Assembly: GCA_001552515.1 (NCBI GenBank)
Contig: BCRI01000013.1
Coordinates: 1-64,000 of the forward strand
Length of the DNA stretch: 64,000 nt
From: Sphaerimonospora mesophila NBRC 14179 = JCM 3151
GTDB lineage: Bacteria > Actinomycetota > Actinomycetes > Streptosporangiales > Streptosporangiaceae
Direction: 5' to 3'
The notes beneath the pieces were generated by a model, which was not told where the DNA came from, did not search any database, and saw only the letters and a program-made list of their open reading frames with translations. The position numbers and the translations under genes are program-made. This document shows, in pieces, positions 43,089 to 52,678 of this stretch (the first letter of the stretch is position 1; every line of letters begins with the position of its first letter).

Positions 43089-44042
43089 TCAGGCGACCAG
43101 GGAGTCGACGGCGACGGTGAGGAAGAGGATCGCGAGATAGACGTTCGACCAGTGGAAGAACCGCATCGGCCGCAGGTCGATCCCCGTCTTTCCGGCGTTG
43201 AGCCGGGCGAGCATCGCGTACACCTCGGCCAGGCACACCGCGCCGAGGACGGCGGCGACCACGGGGTAGAGCAGCGAGGTGCCGGCGACCGGCCACAGCA
43301 GCAGCGAGCACAGCACGGTCGCCCAGGTGTAGGCGAGGACCTGGTGCAGGACCCGCCGCTCCGTGGTGACCACGGGCAGCATGGGCACCTCGGCCGAGGC
43401 GTAGTCCTCGCGGTAGCGCATGGCGAGGGTCCAGGTGTGCGGCGGCGTCCAGAAGAAGACCACGCCGAACAGCACCACGGGCGCCCACGACACGCCGCCG
43501 GTGATACCGGCCCAGCCGATCAGCACGGGCATGCAGCCGGCGATCCCGCCCCACACGATGTTCTGCGCGGTCCGCCGCTTCAGCACCATCGAGTAGACGA
43601 GCACGTAGAACAGGATCGCGGCCAGCGACAGGGCGGCGGCGAGCACGTTGACCGACAGTGCGAGGCCGATCGTGGAAAGCGTGCCCAAAATCACACCGAA
43701 GACCAGCGCGCCGCGGGGCGAGACCTCGTGCTTGGGCAGCGGCCGGCGGCGGGTGCGCCGCATCGTCTGGTCGATGTCCCGGTCGATGTAGCAGTTCAGG
43801 ACGTTCGCACTGCCCGCCGAGAGGGTGCCGAAGAGCATGGTCGCGATGGCCGTCCACGCATCGGGCAGGCCTCGTGCCGCGAGGAACATCGTCGGCAGTG
43901 TCGTGATCAGCAGCAGCTCGATGATCCGCGGCTTGGTGAGCGCCACGTAGGCCTTCACGAGCCCCCCGACGGAGCGGGGAGCCGCGGCCGACGCGGCGGA
44001 CCCGAAGGGGGTCATCGTCTGCTTGTTCGTGAGCACCGTCAA
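43089..44042 (-). CDS. ctaB: Protoheme IX farnesyltransferase (heme O synthase)
   Basis: 317 aa UbiA-type prenyltransferase with about nine membrane segments. The first Asp-rich motif is [20 protein letters not shown] with PLPKHEVSP following, and the second region is [20 protein letters not shown]. Adds the farnesyl chain to heme B, the step before CtaA. TTG 44042 is the first possible start; GTG 44036 or ATG 44012 are alternatives. Divergent from tkt. Confidence 0.94.
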   Translation of the reverse strand: MTVLTNKQTMTPFGSAASAAAPRSVGGLVKAYVALTKPRIIELLLITTLPTMFLAARGLPDAWTAIATMLFGTLSAGSANVLNCYIDRDIDQTMRRTRRRPLPKHEVSPRGALVFGVILGTLSTIGLALSVNVLAAALSLAAILFYVLVYSMVLKRRTAQNIVWGGIAGCMPVLIGWAGITGGVSWAPVVLFGVVFFWTPPHTWTLAMRYREDYASAEVPMLPVVTTERRVLHQVLAYTWATVLCSLLLWPVAGTSLLYPVVAAVLGAVCLAEVYAMLARLNAGKTGIDLRPMRFFHWSNVYLAILFLTVAVDSLVA

Positions 44043-44242
44043 GGCGCTTCCAGCAAGGGCGGGGTCAACGCGTAACCTCTGATTGCGACAGGGATCTCCC
44101 GGCGCCCCGGCCGGATTTTCATTCCGGCAGGCACACGGCGGGCACTTGCGAAATCACTGTAGTCGCAGGATCCGGTGGTCCATTAATCGGGGCCGGACGC
44201 ACCGGCCGGGCCGGCGATGTCCACATGGCGAACGGCCTACCA

Positions 44243-44265
44243 AACGGTACAACCGGGAAACCGTT
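44243..44265. promoter_or_regulatory. Inverted repeat in the ctaB/tkt divergent region
   Basis: AACGGT-N11-ACCGTT lies 60-82 nt upstream of the tkt start in a 282-bp gene-free region between ctaB and tkt. It is a candidate operator for the pentose-phosphate operon. No convincing -10/-35 pair was identified in this gap. Confidence 0.4.
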
Positions 44266-44324
44266 AGGGTCCGAGGTGGGCGGGAATTGCACAACCGGCG
44301 CGATGACTAGAGGGGATCGAGTAG

Positions 44325-46430
44325 TTGAGCAGCGCAAACCTTGAGTGGAGTGACCTCGATCGGCGGGCGGTCGACGTGGTGCGGGCCCTGGCGATGGATG
44401 CGGTCGAGAAGGCGGGCTCGGGACACCCGGGCACCGCGATGAGCCTCGCCCCCGCCGCCTATCTTCTCTTCCAGCGTGTCCTGCGCCACGATCCCTCGGA
44501 CCCGAAATGGGTGGGACGTGACAGGTTCGTCCTGTCCTGCGGGCACACCAGCCTGACGCTTTACATTCAGCTCTACCTTTCCGGGTACGGCCTCACCCTC
44601 GACGACATCAAGGCCCTGCGTCAGTGGGGCAGCCTCACCCCCGGCCATCCCGAGTACGGCCACACGGCGGGTGTGGAGACGACCACCGGCCCGCTGGGTC
44701 AGGGCCTGGGCAACGCCGTCGGGATGGCCATGGCCGCCCGCCGCGAGCGCGGCCTGTTCGACCCCGACGCCGAGCCGGGCACCTCTCCGTTCGACCACAT
44801 GATCTGGTGCTTCGCCTCCGAGGGCGACATCGAGGAGGGCATCAGCCACGAGGTCAGCGCGATCGCCGGGCACCAGAGGCTCGGCAACCTCGTCGTCGTC
44901 TTCGACTCCAACGAGATCTCGATCGAGGACGACACCCGGATCGCCCTGTCGGAGGACATCGCCAAGCGCTACGAGGCGTACGGCTGGCAGGTCCTGGAGG
45001 TCGACTGGACCGGCGGCGGCGAGCACTACCACGAGGACGTCCGGGCGCTGTACGAGGCGATGGAGGCGGCCCGCGCCGAGACCGAGCGGCCGACGTTCAT
45101 CAAGCTGCGTACGATCATCGGCTGGCCCGCCCCGAACAAGCAGAACACCGGCAAGATCCACGGCTCGGCGCTCGGCGCCGACGAGGTGGCCGCGACCAAG
45201 CAGGTCCTCGGCATGGACCCGTCGAAGCACTTCGACGTCCCCGACGAGGTCCTCGCGCACGTCCGCGAGGTCGTGGCGCGCAACCGGGAGTTCCGCGCCG
45301 AGTGGGACAAGAGGTTCACGAGCTGGCGGGCGGCCGACCCCGAGCGCGCCGAGCTGTTCGACCGAATCTCGCGGCACAAGCTGCCCGAGGGCTGGCACAA
45401 GGCGCTGCCCTCCTACGAGATCGGGTCGTCGGTCGCCACCCGCAAGGCCTCCGGCGAGGTGCTGAGCGCGCTCGCGCCGGTCCTGCCCGAGCTGTGGGGC
45501 GGCTCGGCCGACCTCGCCGACTCCAACAACACGACGATGAAGGGCGAGCCGTCCTTCATCCCCGAGGAGTTCCAAACCCGGGAGTTCCCCGGCAACCGGT
45601 ACGGCAGGACGCTGCACTTCGGCATCCGCGAGCACGGCATGGGCGCCATCCTGAACGGCATCGCCCTGCACAACGGCACCCGCCCGTACGGCGGCACGTT
45701 CCTGGTGTTCAGCGACTACATGCGCCCGTCTGTACGGCTGGCCGCGCTGATGAAGCTCCCGGTGACCTACGTCTGGACGCACGACTCGATCGGCCTCGGC
45801 GAGGACGGCCCGACCCACCAGCCGATCGAGCACCTGTGGTCGCTGCGCGCCATCCCCGGCCTCGACGTGGTCCGCCCGGCCGACGCCAACGAGACGGCGG
45901 CGGCGTGGAAGGCGATCCTGGAGCACACCGACCGTCCCGCCGGCCTGTGCCTCAGCCGCCAGAACCTGCCGGTGCTGGACGGCACCGGCGACCCCGACTA
46001 CGTCGCGCGCGGCGGTTACGTGCTGCAGGAGGCGTCCACCTGCCAGCCCGCCGTGGTGATCATCGGGACCGGCAGCGAGGTCCAGCTCGCGGTGGAGGCG
46101 CGCAAGATCCTGGAGGCGCAGGGCGTGCCCACCCGCGTGGTGTCGATGCCGTGCGTGGAGTGGTTCAAGGCGCAGGAGCCGGCCTACCAGCAGACCGTGC
46201 TGCCTCCGTCGGTCCGCGCCCGGGTGGCCGTGGAGGCGGGGGTCGCGCTGGGCTGGCGGGAGTTCGTCGGGGAGGCCGGGGAAGTGCTGAGCCTGGAGCA
46301 CTTCGGTGCCTCCGCCCCCTACAAGACCGTCTACGAGCAGTTCGGCCTCACCGCCGACCGTGTCGTCGCCGCCGCCAAGGCCAGCCTGGCCAGGACCGGC
46401 GCCGACAAGGGCGAGACGACCGGAAACTGA
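44325..46430 (+). CDS. tkt: Transketolase
   Basis: 701 aa, TTG start with AGAGGGG about 9 nt upstream. N-terminal LAMDAVEKAGSGHPGTAMSL, the thiamine-diphosphate motif EGDIEEGISHEVSAIAGHQR with VVFDSNEISIE, the substrate loop GHPEYGHTAGVETTTGPLGQ and the transketolase signature YGGTFLVFSDYMRPSVRLAA are all present. Transfers two-carbon units in the pentose-phosphate pathway. First gene of a six-gene operon. Confidence 0.97.
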   Translation: MSSANLEWSDLDRRAVDVVRALAMDAVEKAGSGHPGTAMSLAPAAYLLFQRVLRHDPSDPKWVGRDRFVLSCGHTSLTLYIQLYLSGYGLTLDDIKALRQWGSLTPGHPEYGHTAGVETTTGPLGQGLGNAVGMAMAARRERGLFDPDAEPGTSPFDHMIWCFASEGDIEEGISHEVSAIAGHQRLGNLVVVFDSNEISIEDDTRIALSEDIAKRYEAYGWQVLEVDWTGGGEHYHEDVRALYEAMEAARAETERPTFIKLRTIIGWPAPNKQNTGKIHGSALGADEVAATKQVLGMDPSKHFDVPDEVLAHVREVVARNREFRAEWDKRFTSWRAADPERAELFDRISRHKLPEGWHKALPSYEIGSSVATRKASGEVLSALAPVLPELWGGSADLADSNNTTMKGEPSFIPEEFQTREFPGNRYGRTLHFGIREHGMGAILNGIALHNGTRPYGGTFLVFSDYMRPSVRLAALMKLPVTYVWTHDSIGLGEDGPTHQPIEHLWSLRAIPGLDVVRPADANETAAAWKAILEHTDRPAGLCLSRQNLPVLDGTGDPDYVARGGYVLQEASTCQPAVVIIGTGSEVQLAVEARKILEAQGVPTRVVSMPCVEWFKAQEPAYQQTVLPPSVRARVAVEAGVALGWREFVGEAGEVLSLEHFGASAPYKTVYEQFGLTADRVVAAAKASLARTGADKGETTGN

Positions 46431-46439
46431 GGGATCAAG

Positions 46440-47543
46440 ATGAGTGAGAATCTGAAGCGCCTTGTCGAGGCCGGAGTCTCCATCTGGCTCGACGACATCA
46501 GCCGGGACCGGCTGCGCGGGGGCGGCCTGGCCGCCCTGGTCCGGAGCAAGAACGTGACCGGGGTCACGTCCAACCCGACGATCTTCGCCAACGCCCTCAG
46601 CAAGGGCGACGCGTACAACACGCAGCTCCACGACCTCGCGCTGCGCGGCGTGTCGGTCGAGGAGGCCGTGCGGGCCATCACGACCTTCGACATCCGCTGG
46701 GCGGCCGACGTGCTGCGGCCGGTCTACGACGCGACCCACGGGGTCGACGGCCGGGTCTCCATCGAGGTCGACCCCCGTCTGGCCCGCAGGACCGAGCCGA
46801 CGATCGCCGAGGCCCGCGCGCTGTGGTGGCTGGTCGACCGGCCCAACGTGCACATCAAGATCCCGGCGACCGTCGAGGGCCTTCCCGCGATCACGCAGGC
46901 CATCTCCGAGGGCATCAGCGTCAACGTCACGCTGATCTTCTCGCTCGAGCGGTACCGCCAGGTCATGGACGCCTGGCTGAGCGGCCTGGAGAAGGCGAAG
47001 GCGGCCGGGGTGAGCCTCGCCTCCGTCGAGTCCGTGGCGTCGTTCTTCGTCAGCAGGCTCGACACCGAGATCGACGGCCGACTGGAGAAGCTCGGCACGC
47101 CGGAGGCCCTCGGGCTGCGGGGCAAGGCCGGCGTCGCCAACGCCCGCCTCGCCTACGCCGCGTTCGAGGAGGTCATGAACTCGCCGCGCTGGCAGGCCCT
47201 GCGCGCGGCGGGCGCCCGCCCGCAGCGGCCGCTGTGGGCCTCGACCGGGGTGAAGAACCCGGACTACCCCGACACCCTCTACGTCGAGCAGCTCGTGACC
47301 ACCGGGGTCGTCAACACCATGCCGGAGAAGACCCTCGACGCGGCCGCCGATCACGGCAGGATCTCCGGTGACACCGTCCGCCCCTTCTACCAGCAGGCGT
47401 GGGACGTCATGGCGTCGCTCAAGGACGCCGGCATCGACTACGACGACGTGGTGCGGGTGCTGGAGGAGGAGGGCGTCGAGAAGTTCGAGACGTCGTGGAA
47501 CGAACTGCTCGAGACCGTCAAGGCCGAGCTCGGGAAGGCCTGA
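46440..47543 (+). CDS. tal: Transaldolase
   Basis: 367 aa. [34 protein letters not shown] and the Schiff-base lysine segment [16 protein letters not shown] identify a long actinobacterial-type transaldolase; [21 protein letters not shown] is the C-terminal phosphate-binding region. Transfers dihydroxyacetone units between sugar phosphates. 9 nt after tkt, in the same operon. Confidence 0.96.
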   Translation: MSENLKRLVEAGVSIWLDDISRDRLRGGGLAALVRSKNVTGVTSNPTIFANALSKGDAYNTQLHDLALRGVSVEEAVRAITTFDIRWAADVLRPVYDATHGVDGRVSIEVDPRLARRTEPTIAEARALWWLVDRPNVHIKIPATVEGLPAITQAISEGISVNVTLIFSLERYRQVMDAWLSGLEKAKAAGVSLASVESVASFFVSRLDTEIDGRLEKLGTPEALGLRGKAGVANARLAYAAFEEVMNSPRWQALRAAGARPQRPLWASTGVKNPDYPDTLYVEQLVTTGVVNTMPEKTLDAAADHGRISGDTVRPFYQQAWDVMASLKDAGIDYDDVVRVLEEEGVEKFETSWNELLETVKAELGKA

Positions 47544-47549
47544 GGCGAC

Positions 47550-49175
47550 ATGACAGTTGAGGTGAACCTCGGCGACGGGGAGCAAGCGGTCGAGGCGGTC
47601 AGGAACGAGCTGATCGCCGACGGGGTGCCGGCCGCGCTGGCCGCCGGCGACCCCGGGCTGTGGGGGCCGGAGGCCCGGGCCGAGGCGGAGATCCGGCTCG
47701 GCTGGCTGAACCTGCCGCTCACGAGCCGGGAGCTGCTGCCCGAGATCACCAAACTCGTCGAGAAGGCCCACGCCGAGGGCCTGGACAACGTGGTGCTGGC
47801 CGGGATGGGCGGGTCCTCGCTCGCCCCGGAGGTCATCTGCGCCACGCAGGACGTGCCGCTGACCGTCCTCGACACGACCGATCCGCATCAGGTGCGGCGG
47901 GCGCTGGCCGCCCCGCTGGAGCGGACGCTCGTGGTGGTGTCCAGCAAGAGCGGCGGCACGATCGAGACCGACAGCCACCGCAGGATCTACGAGAAGGCGT
48001 TCCGCGACGCCGGGCTCGATCCCACCGAGCACATGGTCATCGTGACCGACCCCGGCTCCCCGCTGGAGCAGGCCGCCATCGAGGCCGGCTATCAGGTCGT
48101 CCTGGCCGACCCGAACGTGGGCGGCCGCTACAGCGCGCTCAGCGCGTTCGGCCTGGTGCCGAGCGCGCTGGCCGGTGCCAACGTGGTCAGGCTCCTCGAC
48201 GAGGCGGCAGCCGTACAGCCGCTGCTGGAAGGCGACGAGGGCAACCCCGGCCTGGACCTCGGCGCACTGCTCGGCGCGCGGGCGCTGGACGGCCGCGACA
48301 AGCTGGTCCTGCGCGACGCGATGTCGGATATTTCCGGACTGCCCGACTGGATCGAGCAGCTCATCGCCGAGTCGACCGGCAAAGAGGGCAAGGGCATCCT
48401 GCCGGTGGTCGGCGCCGACGCGGCCGAGGCCGACGACCAGTTCGCCGTGTCGATCGGACCGGACGGCGGGACCGCCGTGGACGGCCCGCTCGGCGCGCAG
48501 TTCCTCGTCTGGGAGTACGCGACCGCGATCGCGGGCCGGGTCCTCGGCATCAACCCGTTCGACCAGCCGAACGTGGCCGAGTCGAAGGAGAACACCACGG
48601 CGATCCTGCGGGAGTCCGGCGACGGGCCGCTGCCCGCCGGGACGCCGATCCTGACCGACGGTCCCGTCGAGGTGTACGGCGAGGTGCCGGGCAACCCGAA
48701 GAACCTGGCCGACGTGCTGACCTGGCTGCTGCGGGCGATCCCCGACCGGGGCTATCTGGCGATCATGGCCTATCTCGACCGGGAGGCGGCGTTCGACGCC
48801 GCACCGATCGGGGAGTCCTCCTTCGAGGAGATGACCGAGACGTGGGCGGCGGCCGACGTGTCCACGCTCCGGTCGCTGCTGGACTACCGGACCGACCACG
48901 CCGTCACGTTCGGGTGGGGGCCGCGCTTCCTCCACTCGACCGGCCAGTATCACAAGGGCGGCCCGGCCGCCGGGGTGTTCCTGCAGATCACCGGGGCCGT
49001 CACCGACGACGTCGAGGTGCCGGGCAAGCCGTACACCCTGGGCAGGCTGCAGCTCGCGCAGGCGCTCGGCGACCTGCGGGCGCTGGCCTCGCGGGGCAGG
49101 CCCGCCGTCCGACTGCACCTCACCGACCGGGTCGCGGGCGTACGGCACCTGCTCTCGGTGGCGGAGGAGCTATGA
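47550..49175 (+). CDS. pgi: Glucose-6-phosphate isomerase
   Basis: 541 aa. SIS-type isomerase fold: VVLAGMGGSSLAPEVICAT, VVVSSKSGGTIETDSHRR (sugar-phosphate site), INPFDQPNVAESKENTTA with the conserved family loop, and FGWGPRFLHSTGQYHKGGPA near the C-terminus. Links glycolysis to the oxidative pentose-phosphate steps encoded next. 6 nt after tal; its stop overlaps the zwf start (ATGA). Confidence 0.93.
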   Translation: MTVEVNLGDGEQAVEAVRNELIADGVPAALAAGDPGLWGPEARAEAEIRLGWLNLPLTSRELLPEITKLVEKAHAEGLDNVVLAGMGGSSLAPEVICATQDVPLTVLDTTDPHQVRRALAAPLERTLVVVSSKSGGTIETDSHRRIYEKAFRDAGLDPTEHMVIVTDPGSPLEQAAIEAGYQVVLADPNVGGRYSALSAFGLVPSALAGANVVRLLDEAAAVQPLLEGDEGNPGLDLGALLGARALDGRDKLVLRDAMSDISGLPDWIEQLIAESTGKEGKGILPVVGADAAEADDQFAVSIGPDGGTAVDGPLGAQFLVWEYATAIAGRVLGINPFDQPNVAESKENTTAILRESGDGPLPAGTPILTDGPVEVYGEVPGNPKNLADVLTWLLRAIPDRGYLAIMAYLDREAAFDAAPIGESSFEEMTETWAAADVSTLRSLLDYRTDHAVTFGWGPRFLHSTGQYHKGGPAAGVFLQITGAVTDDVEVPGKPYTLGRLQLAQALGDLRALASRGRPAVRLHLTDRVAGVRHLLSVAEEL

Positions 49176-50818
49176 CAGAACCACAGACGCGGACGGAGGA
49201 GGCGGCACCGGCCGCCGCCGTCACGACCGGGGCGGCGGCCGAGACGGTGACGCAGGCGGCGGCCCAGGCCGCGACGCAGTCGACCTCCGAGCAGGTGGCC
49301 GCCGTCAACCCGCTGCGCGACCCGCGCGACCGGCGGCTGCCGCGGGTCGCCGAGCCGTGCGTGCTCGTGCTGTTCGGCGTCACCGGCGACCTGGCCAAGC
49401 GGAAGCTGCTGCCGGCGATCTACGACCTGGGCAACCGGGGGCTGCTGCCCCCGGGCTTCTCCCTGGTCGGCTTCGCCCGGCGTGACTGGGCGCACGAGGA
49501 CTTCGCGCAGGTCACCCACGAAGCGGTCAAGGAGTACGCGCGCACGCCGTTCCGCGAAGAGGTCTGGAAGCAGATCAGCGAGGGCATCCACTTCTGCCCC
49601 GGCACCTTCGACGACGACGGCGCGTTCGACGTGCTGGCCATGATGCTCAAGGAGATCGACGAGACCCGGGGCACCGGCGGCAACTACGCGTTCTACCTGT
49701 CGGTGCCGCCGAAGTACTTCCCGGTGGTGATCGAGCAGCTCAAGCGGACGAACCTCGCGCAGGGCCCGGGCGGGTCCTGGCGGCGGGTCGTCGTGGAGAA
49801 GCCCTTCGGGCACGACCTGAAGAGCGCACGCGAGCTGAACGCGCTGACCAACGCGGTGTTCCCGGAGGAGTCGGTCTTCCGGATCGACCACTACCTGGGC
49901 AAGGAGACGGTCCAGAACATCCTGGCCCTGCGGTTCGCCAACACCCTCTACGAGCCGATCTGGAACCGCCGCTACGTCGACCACATCCAGATCACGATGG
50001 CGGAGGACATCGGCATCGGCGGCCGGGCGGGCTACTACGACGGCATCGGCGCCGCCCGCGACGTGATCCAGAACCACCTGCTCCAACTGCTGGCGCTGGT
50101 CGCCATGGAGGACCCGACCTTCTTCGACGCCGACTCGCTGCGCCGCGAGAAGGAGAAGGTGCTGAGCGCGGTCCAGCTGCCCGCCGACCTCGCCACCGGC
50201 ACCGCACGCGGCCAGTACATCCGCGGCTGGCAGGGCGGCGAACCCGTCGTGGGCTACCTGGAGGAGGACGGCATCCCGGCGGACTCGATCACCGAGACCT
50301 ACGCCGCCGTCCGCCTCGAGGTCGCCAACCGCCGCTGGGCGGGGGTGCCGTTCTACCTGCGCACCGGCAAGCGGCTCAGTGGCCGGATGACGGAGGTCGC
50401 GGTCGTCTTCCAGCGGGCGCCGCATCTGCCGTTCAGCAAGACGGACACGGAGATCCTCGGGCAGAACGCGCTGGTCATCCGGGTCCAGCCGGATGAGGGC
50501 ATCACGGTGCGCTTCGGCTCGAAGGTGCCGGGCACGGCCATGGAGGTCAGGGACGTCCTCATGGACTTCGCGTACGGCGAGTCGTTCATGGAGTCGTCTC
50601 CGGAGGCGTACGAGCGGCTGCTCCTCGACGTGCTCATCGGCGATCCGCCGCTGTTCCCGCACCAGCGGGAGGTGGAGCTCTCCTGGATGATCATGGATCC
50701 GATCGAGGAGTTCTGGGCGTCGCAGGGCAGGCCGGAGGGCTACCCGGCGGGCACCTGGGGTCCCGCCTCCGCCGACGAGATGCTGGCCAGGGACGGGCGA
50801 GCCTGGAGACGACTGTGA
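49172..50818 (+). CDS. zwf: Glucose-6-phosphate dehydrogenase
   Basis: 548 aa from ATG 49172 with GGAGGAG upstream. An Ala/Thr-rich N-terminal extension of about 60 residues precedes the NADP-binding VLVLFGVTGDLAKRKLLPAI. The catalytic signature RIDHYLGKETVQNILALRF carries the active-site His; PFYLRTGKRLSGRMTEVAVV and the C-terminal PEAYERLLLDVLIGDP are typical. First oxidative pentose-phosphate step, producing NADPH. GTGA overlap with opcA. Confidence 0.97.
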   Translation: MTEPQTRTEEAAPAAAVTTGAAAETVTQAAAQAATQSTSEQVAAVNPLRDPRDRRLPRVAEPCVLVLFGVTGDLAKRKLLPAIYDLGNRGLLPPGFSLVGFARRDWAHEDFAQVTHEAVKEYARTPFREEVWKQISEGIHFCPGTFDDDGAFDVLAMMLKEIDETRGTGGNYAFYLSVPPKYFPVVIEQLKRTNLAQGPGGSWRRVVVEKPFGHDLKSARELNALTNAVFPEESVFRIDHYLGKETVQNILALRFANTLYEPIWNRRYVDHIQITMAEDIGIGGRAGYYDGIGAARDVIQNHLLQLLALVAMEDPTFFDADSLRREKEKVLSAVQLPADLATGTARGQYIRGWQGGEPVVGYLEEDGIPADSITETYAAVRLEVANRRWAGVPFYLRTGKRLSGRMTEVAVVFQRAPHLPFSKTDTEILGQNALVIRVQPDEGITVRFGSKVPGTAMEVRDVLMDFAYGESFMESSPEAYERLLLDVLIGDPPLFPHQREVELSWMIMDPIEEFWASQGRPEGYPAGTWGPASADEMLARDGRAWRRL

Positions 50819-51735
50819 CGACGTTCAACCTGACCGAGACCACCGCGTCGAAGATCTCCTCGACGCTGACCCGGTTGCGGCACCAGATGGGCGCACCGGC
50901 GGTCGGCATGGTGCTGACGCTGGTCGCCGTCGTGGACGAGGCCGGGCAGTACGACGCGGTGCGCGCGGCGACGGACGCCGCCCGCGAGCACCCCTCGCGC
51001 ATCCTGGTGGTCATCAACCGCAGCCCGAGGGAGCACAACCGGCTCGACGCGGAGATCCGGGTCGGCGAGTCGGCGCCGGGCGAGGTCGTGCTGCTGCGGT
51101 TGTACGGCGAGCTGACCGAACACGCGCACTCGGTGATCACCCCGCTGCTGCTCCCGGACACGCCCGTCGTGGCCTGGTGGCCGTGTCAGGGCCCAGCGGT
51201 GCCGGCCACCGACCCGATCGGCCGCCTCGCCGGCCGGCGGATCACCGACGCCCAGGCGGCGCGGGACACGGTCGCGGCGATCAGCGGCCGGGCGGACGTG
51301 TACGTCCCCGGGGACACCGACATGGCCTGGACCCGGCTGACGCCGTGGCGCAGCCTGCTGGCGGCGGCCTTCGACCAGCCGATCGGGAAGATCGAGCACG
51401 GTGTGGTGGAGGGAGCCCCGGGCAACCCCAGCGCGCCGCTGCTGGCGGCCTGGCTGTCGGACCGCCTGGCCGCGCCGATCGGCGTGGCCGACTCCCCCGG
51501 GCCCGGCCTCACCGGGGTGCGGCTGGCCATCGAGGGCGGCGGCGAGCTCGTGGTGACCAGGACGGACGCGCGGCTGGCCACGCTGTCGCGGCCCGGTCAT
51601 CCGGACCGGCGCGTCGCGCTGGCCCGGCGGCCCGCCTCCGAACTGCTCGCCGAGGAGCTGCGGCGGCTCGACCCCGACGAGGTCTACGCCTCGGCCATCC
51701 AGCGCCTGGCGCAGCTGACGAAGTCGGCCCGATAG
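50815..51735 (+). CDS. opcA: OpcA, glucose-6-phosphate dehydrogenase assembly protein
   Basis: 306 aa. Matches the actinobacterial OpcA family: MVLTLVAVVDEAGQYDAVRA, HPSRILVVINRSPREHNRLD, VVAWWPCQGPAVPATDPIGR LAGRRITDAQ and TRLTPWRSLLAAAFDQPIG. OpcA stabilises or activates Zwf oligomers and is redox-linked in cyanobacteria. GTG start overlaps the zwf stop, as expected for a dedicated partner. Confidence 0.94.
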   Translation: MTTFNLTETTASKISSTLTRLRHQMGAPAVGMVLTLVAVVDEAGQYDAVRAATDAAREHPSRILVVINRSPREHNRLDAEIRVGESAPGEVVLLRLYGELTEHAHSVITPLLLPDTPVVAWWPCQGPAVPATDPIGRLAGRRITDAQAARDTVAAISGRADVYVPGDTDMAWTRLTPWRSLLAAAFDQPIGKIEHGVVEGAPGNPSAPLLAAWLSDRLAAPIGVADSPGPGLTGVRLAIEGGGELVVTRTDARLATLSRPGHPDRRVALARRPASELLAEELRRLDPDEVYASAIQRLAQLTKSAR

Positions 51736-51754
51736 CAGAAAGTCCGGAAAGACC

Positions 51755-52531
51755 GTGAGCGTACCCACTGTCATCGTCCACCGCGACGCCGAGGTGCTGG
51801 CCCAGGCCGTGGCCGCCCGTCTGATCACCCGGCTGGTCGACACCCAGGCCGCGCAGGGGTCGGCCCACCTGGTGCTGACGGGCGGCAGCGTCGGCATCGC
51901 GACGCTCGCCGCGGTGGCCGGGACCGCTGCCCGCGACGCGATCGACTGGCGGGCACTCGACATCTGGTGGGGCGACGAGCGCTTCCTGCCCGACGGCGAC
52001 CCGGAACGGAACGAGACCGGGGCGCGCGCCGCCCTGCTCGACCACGTCGACGTGGATCCGGACCGGGTCCACGTCATGCCGGGCCCCGACTCCGGGATGT
52101 CCGCCGAGGAGGCGGCGGAGGCGTACGCGGCCGAGCTCGCCGAGGCGACCAGACCGGGAGACCACGGCGCGGTGCCGTCCTTCGACGTGCTGCTGCTCGG
52201 CATGGGACCGGACGCCCACGTCGCCTCGCTGTTCCCCGGCCAGCCGGCCCTCTACGAGGAGGAGCGGTCGGTCGTGGCGGTGCACGGCTCCCCCAAGCCG
52301 CCGCCGACCCGGCTGTCGCTGACGTTCCCGGCGATCAAGGCCGCCCGGGAGGTGTGGATCGTCGCGGCGGGCGCGGAGAAGGCCCAGGCCGTACATCTGG
52401 CGCTGTCGGAGGCCGGGCCGTTCCAGGTGCCGGCCGCCGGGGCGCGCGGGTGGCAGCGCACGCTGTTCCTGCTCGACCGCGCCGCCGCCGCGAAGATCCC
52501 TCCGTCCCTCAGCCGCATCGCCTCCCCCTGA
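51755..52531 (+). CDS. pgl: 6-phosphogluconolactonase
   Basis: 258 aa, GTG start. The NagB-like fold shows LVLTGGSVGIATLAAVAG, DIWWGDERFLPDGDPERNET and PSFDVLLLGMGPDAHVASLFPG, all diagnostic of the DevB-type lactonase. Hydrolyses the product of Zwf. Last gene of the operon, 19 nt after opcA and followed by a strong stem-loop. Confidence 0.95.
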   Translation: MSVPTVIVHRDAEVLAQAVAARLITRLVDTQAAQGSAHLVLTGGSVGIATLAAVAGTAARDAIDWRALDIWWGDERFLPDGDPERNETGARAALLDHVDVDPDRVHVMPGPDSGMSAEEAAEAYAAELAEATRPGDHGAVPSFDVLLLGMGPDAHVASLFPGQPALYEEERSVVAVHGSPKPPPTRLSLTFPAIKAAREVWIVAAGAEKAQAVHLALSEAGPFQVPAAGARGWQRTLFLLDRAAAAKIPPSLSRIASP

Positions 52532-52605
52532 CCCCGTCGCCGGTCGGCTCGGACGAGGGAGCGCGGCGGGCCGTCTGGGACGGCCGGGGGGCTACGCGTC
52601 GTACG

Positions 52606-52639
52606 GTCCGGGCCGGCAGGGAGATGTACCGGCCCGGAC
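52606..52639. terminator. Stem-loop terminator between pgl and the pectate lyase gene
   Basis: GTCCGGGCCGG / CCGGCCCGGAC, a perfect 11-bp stem with a 12-base loop in the gap between two convergent genes. Probably terminates both. Confidence 0.7.
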
Positions 52640-52678
52640 CCGTCGAACGGGACGGCGGCCAGGGCGGCCCCGTCCGGG

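Noticed and set aside
44307-49148. A 1613-codon open frame antisense to tkt-tal-pgi
   Set aside because: It is a third-position GC artefact opposite strongly conserved enzymes, with His/Arg/Gly-rich composition and no domain.
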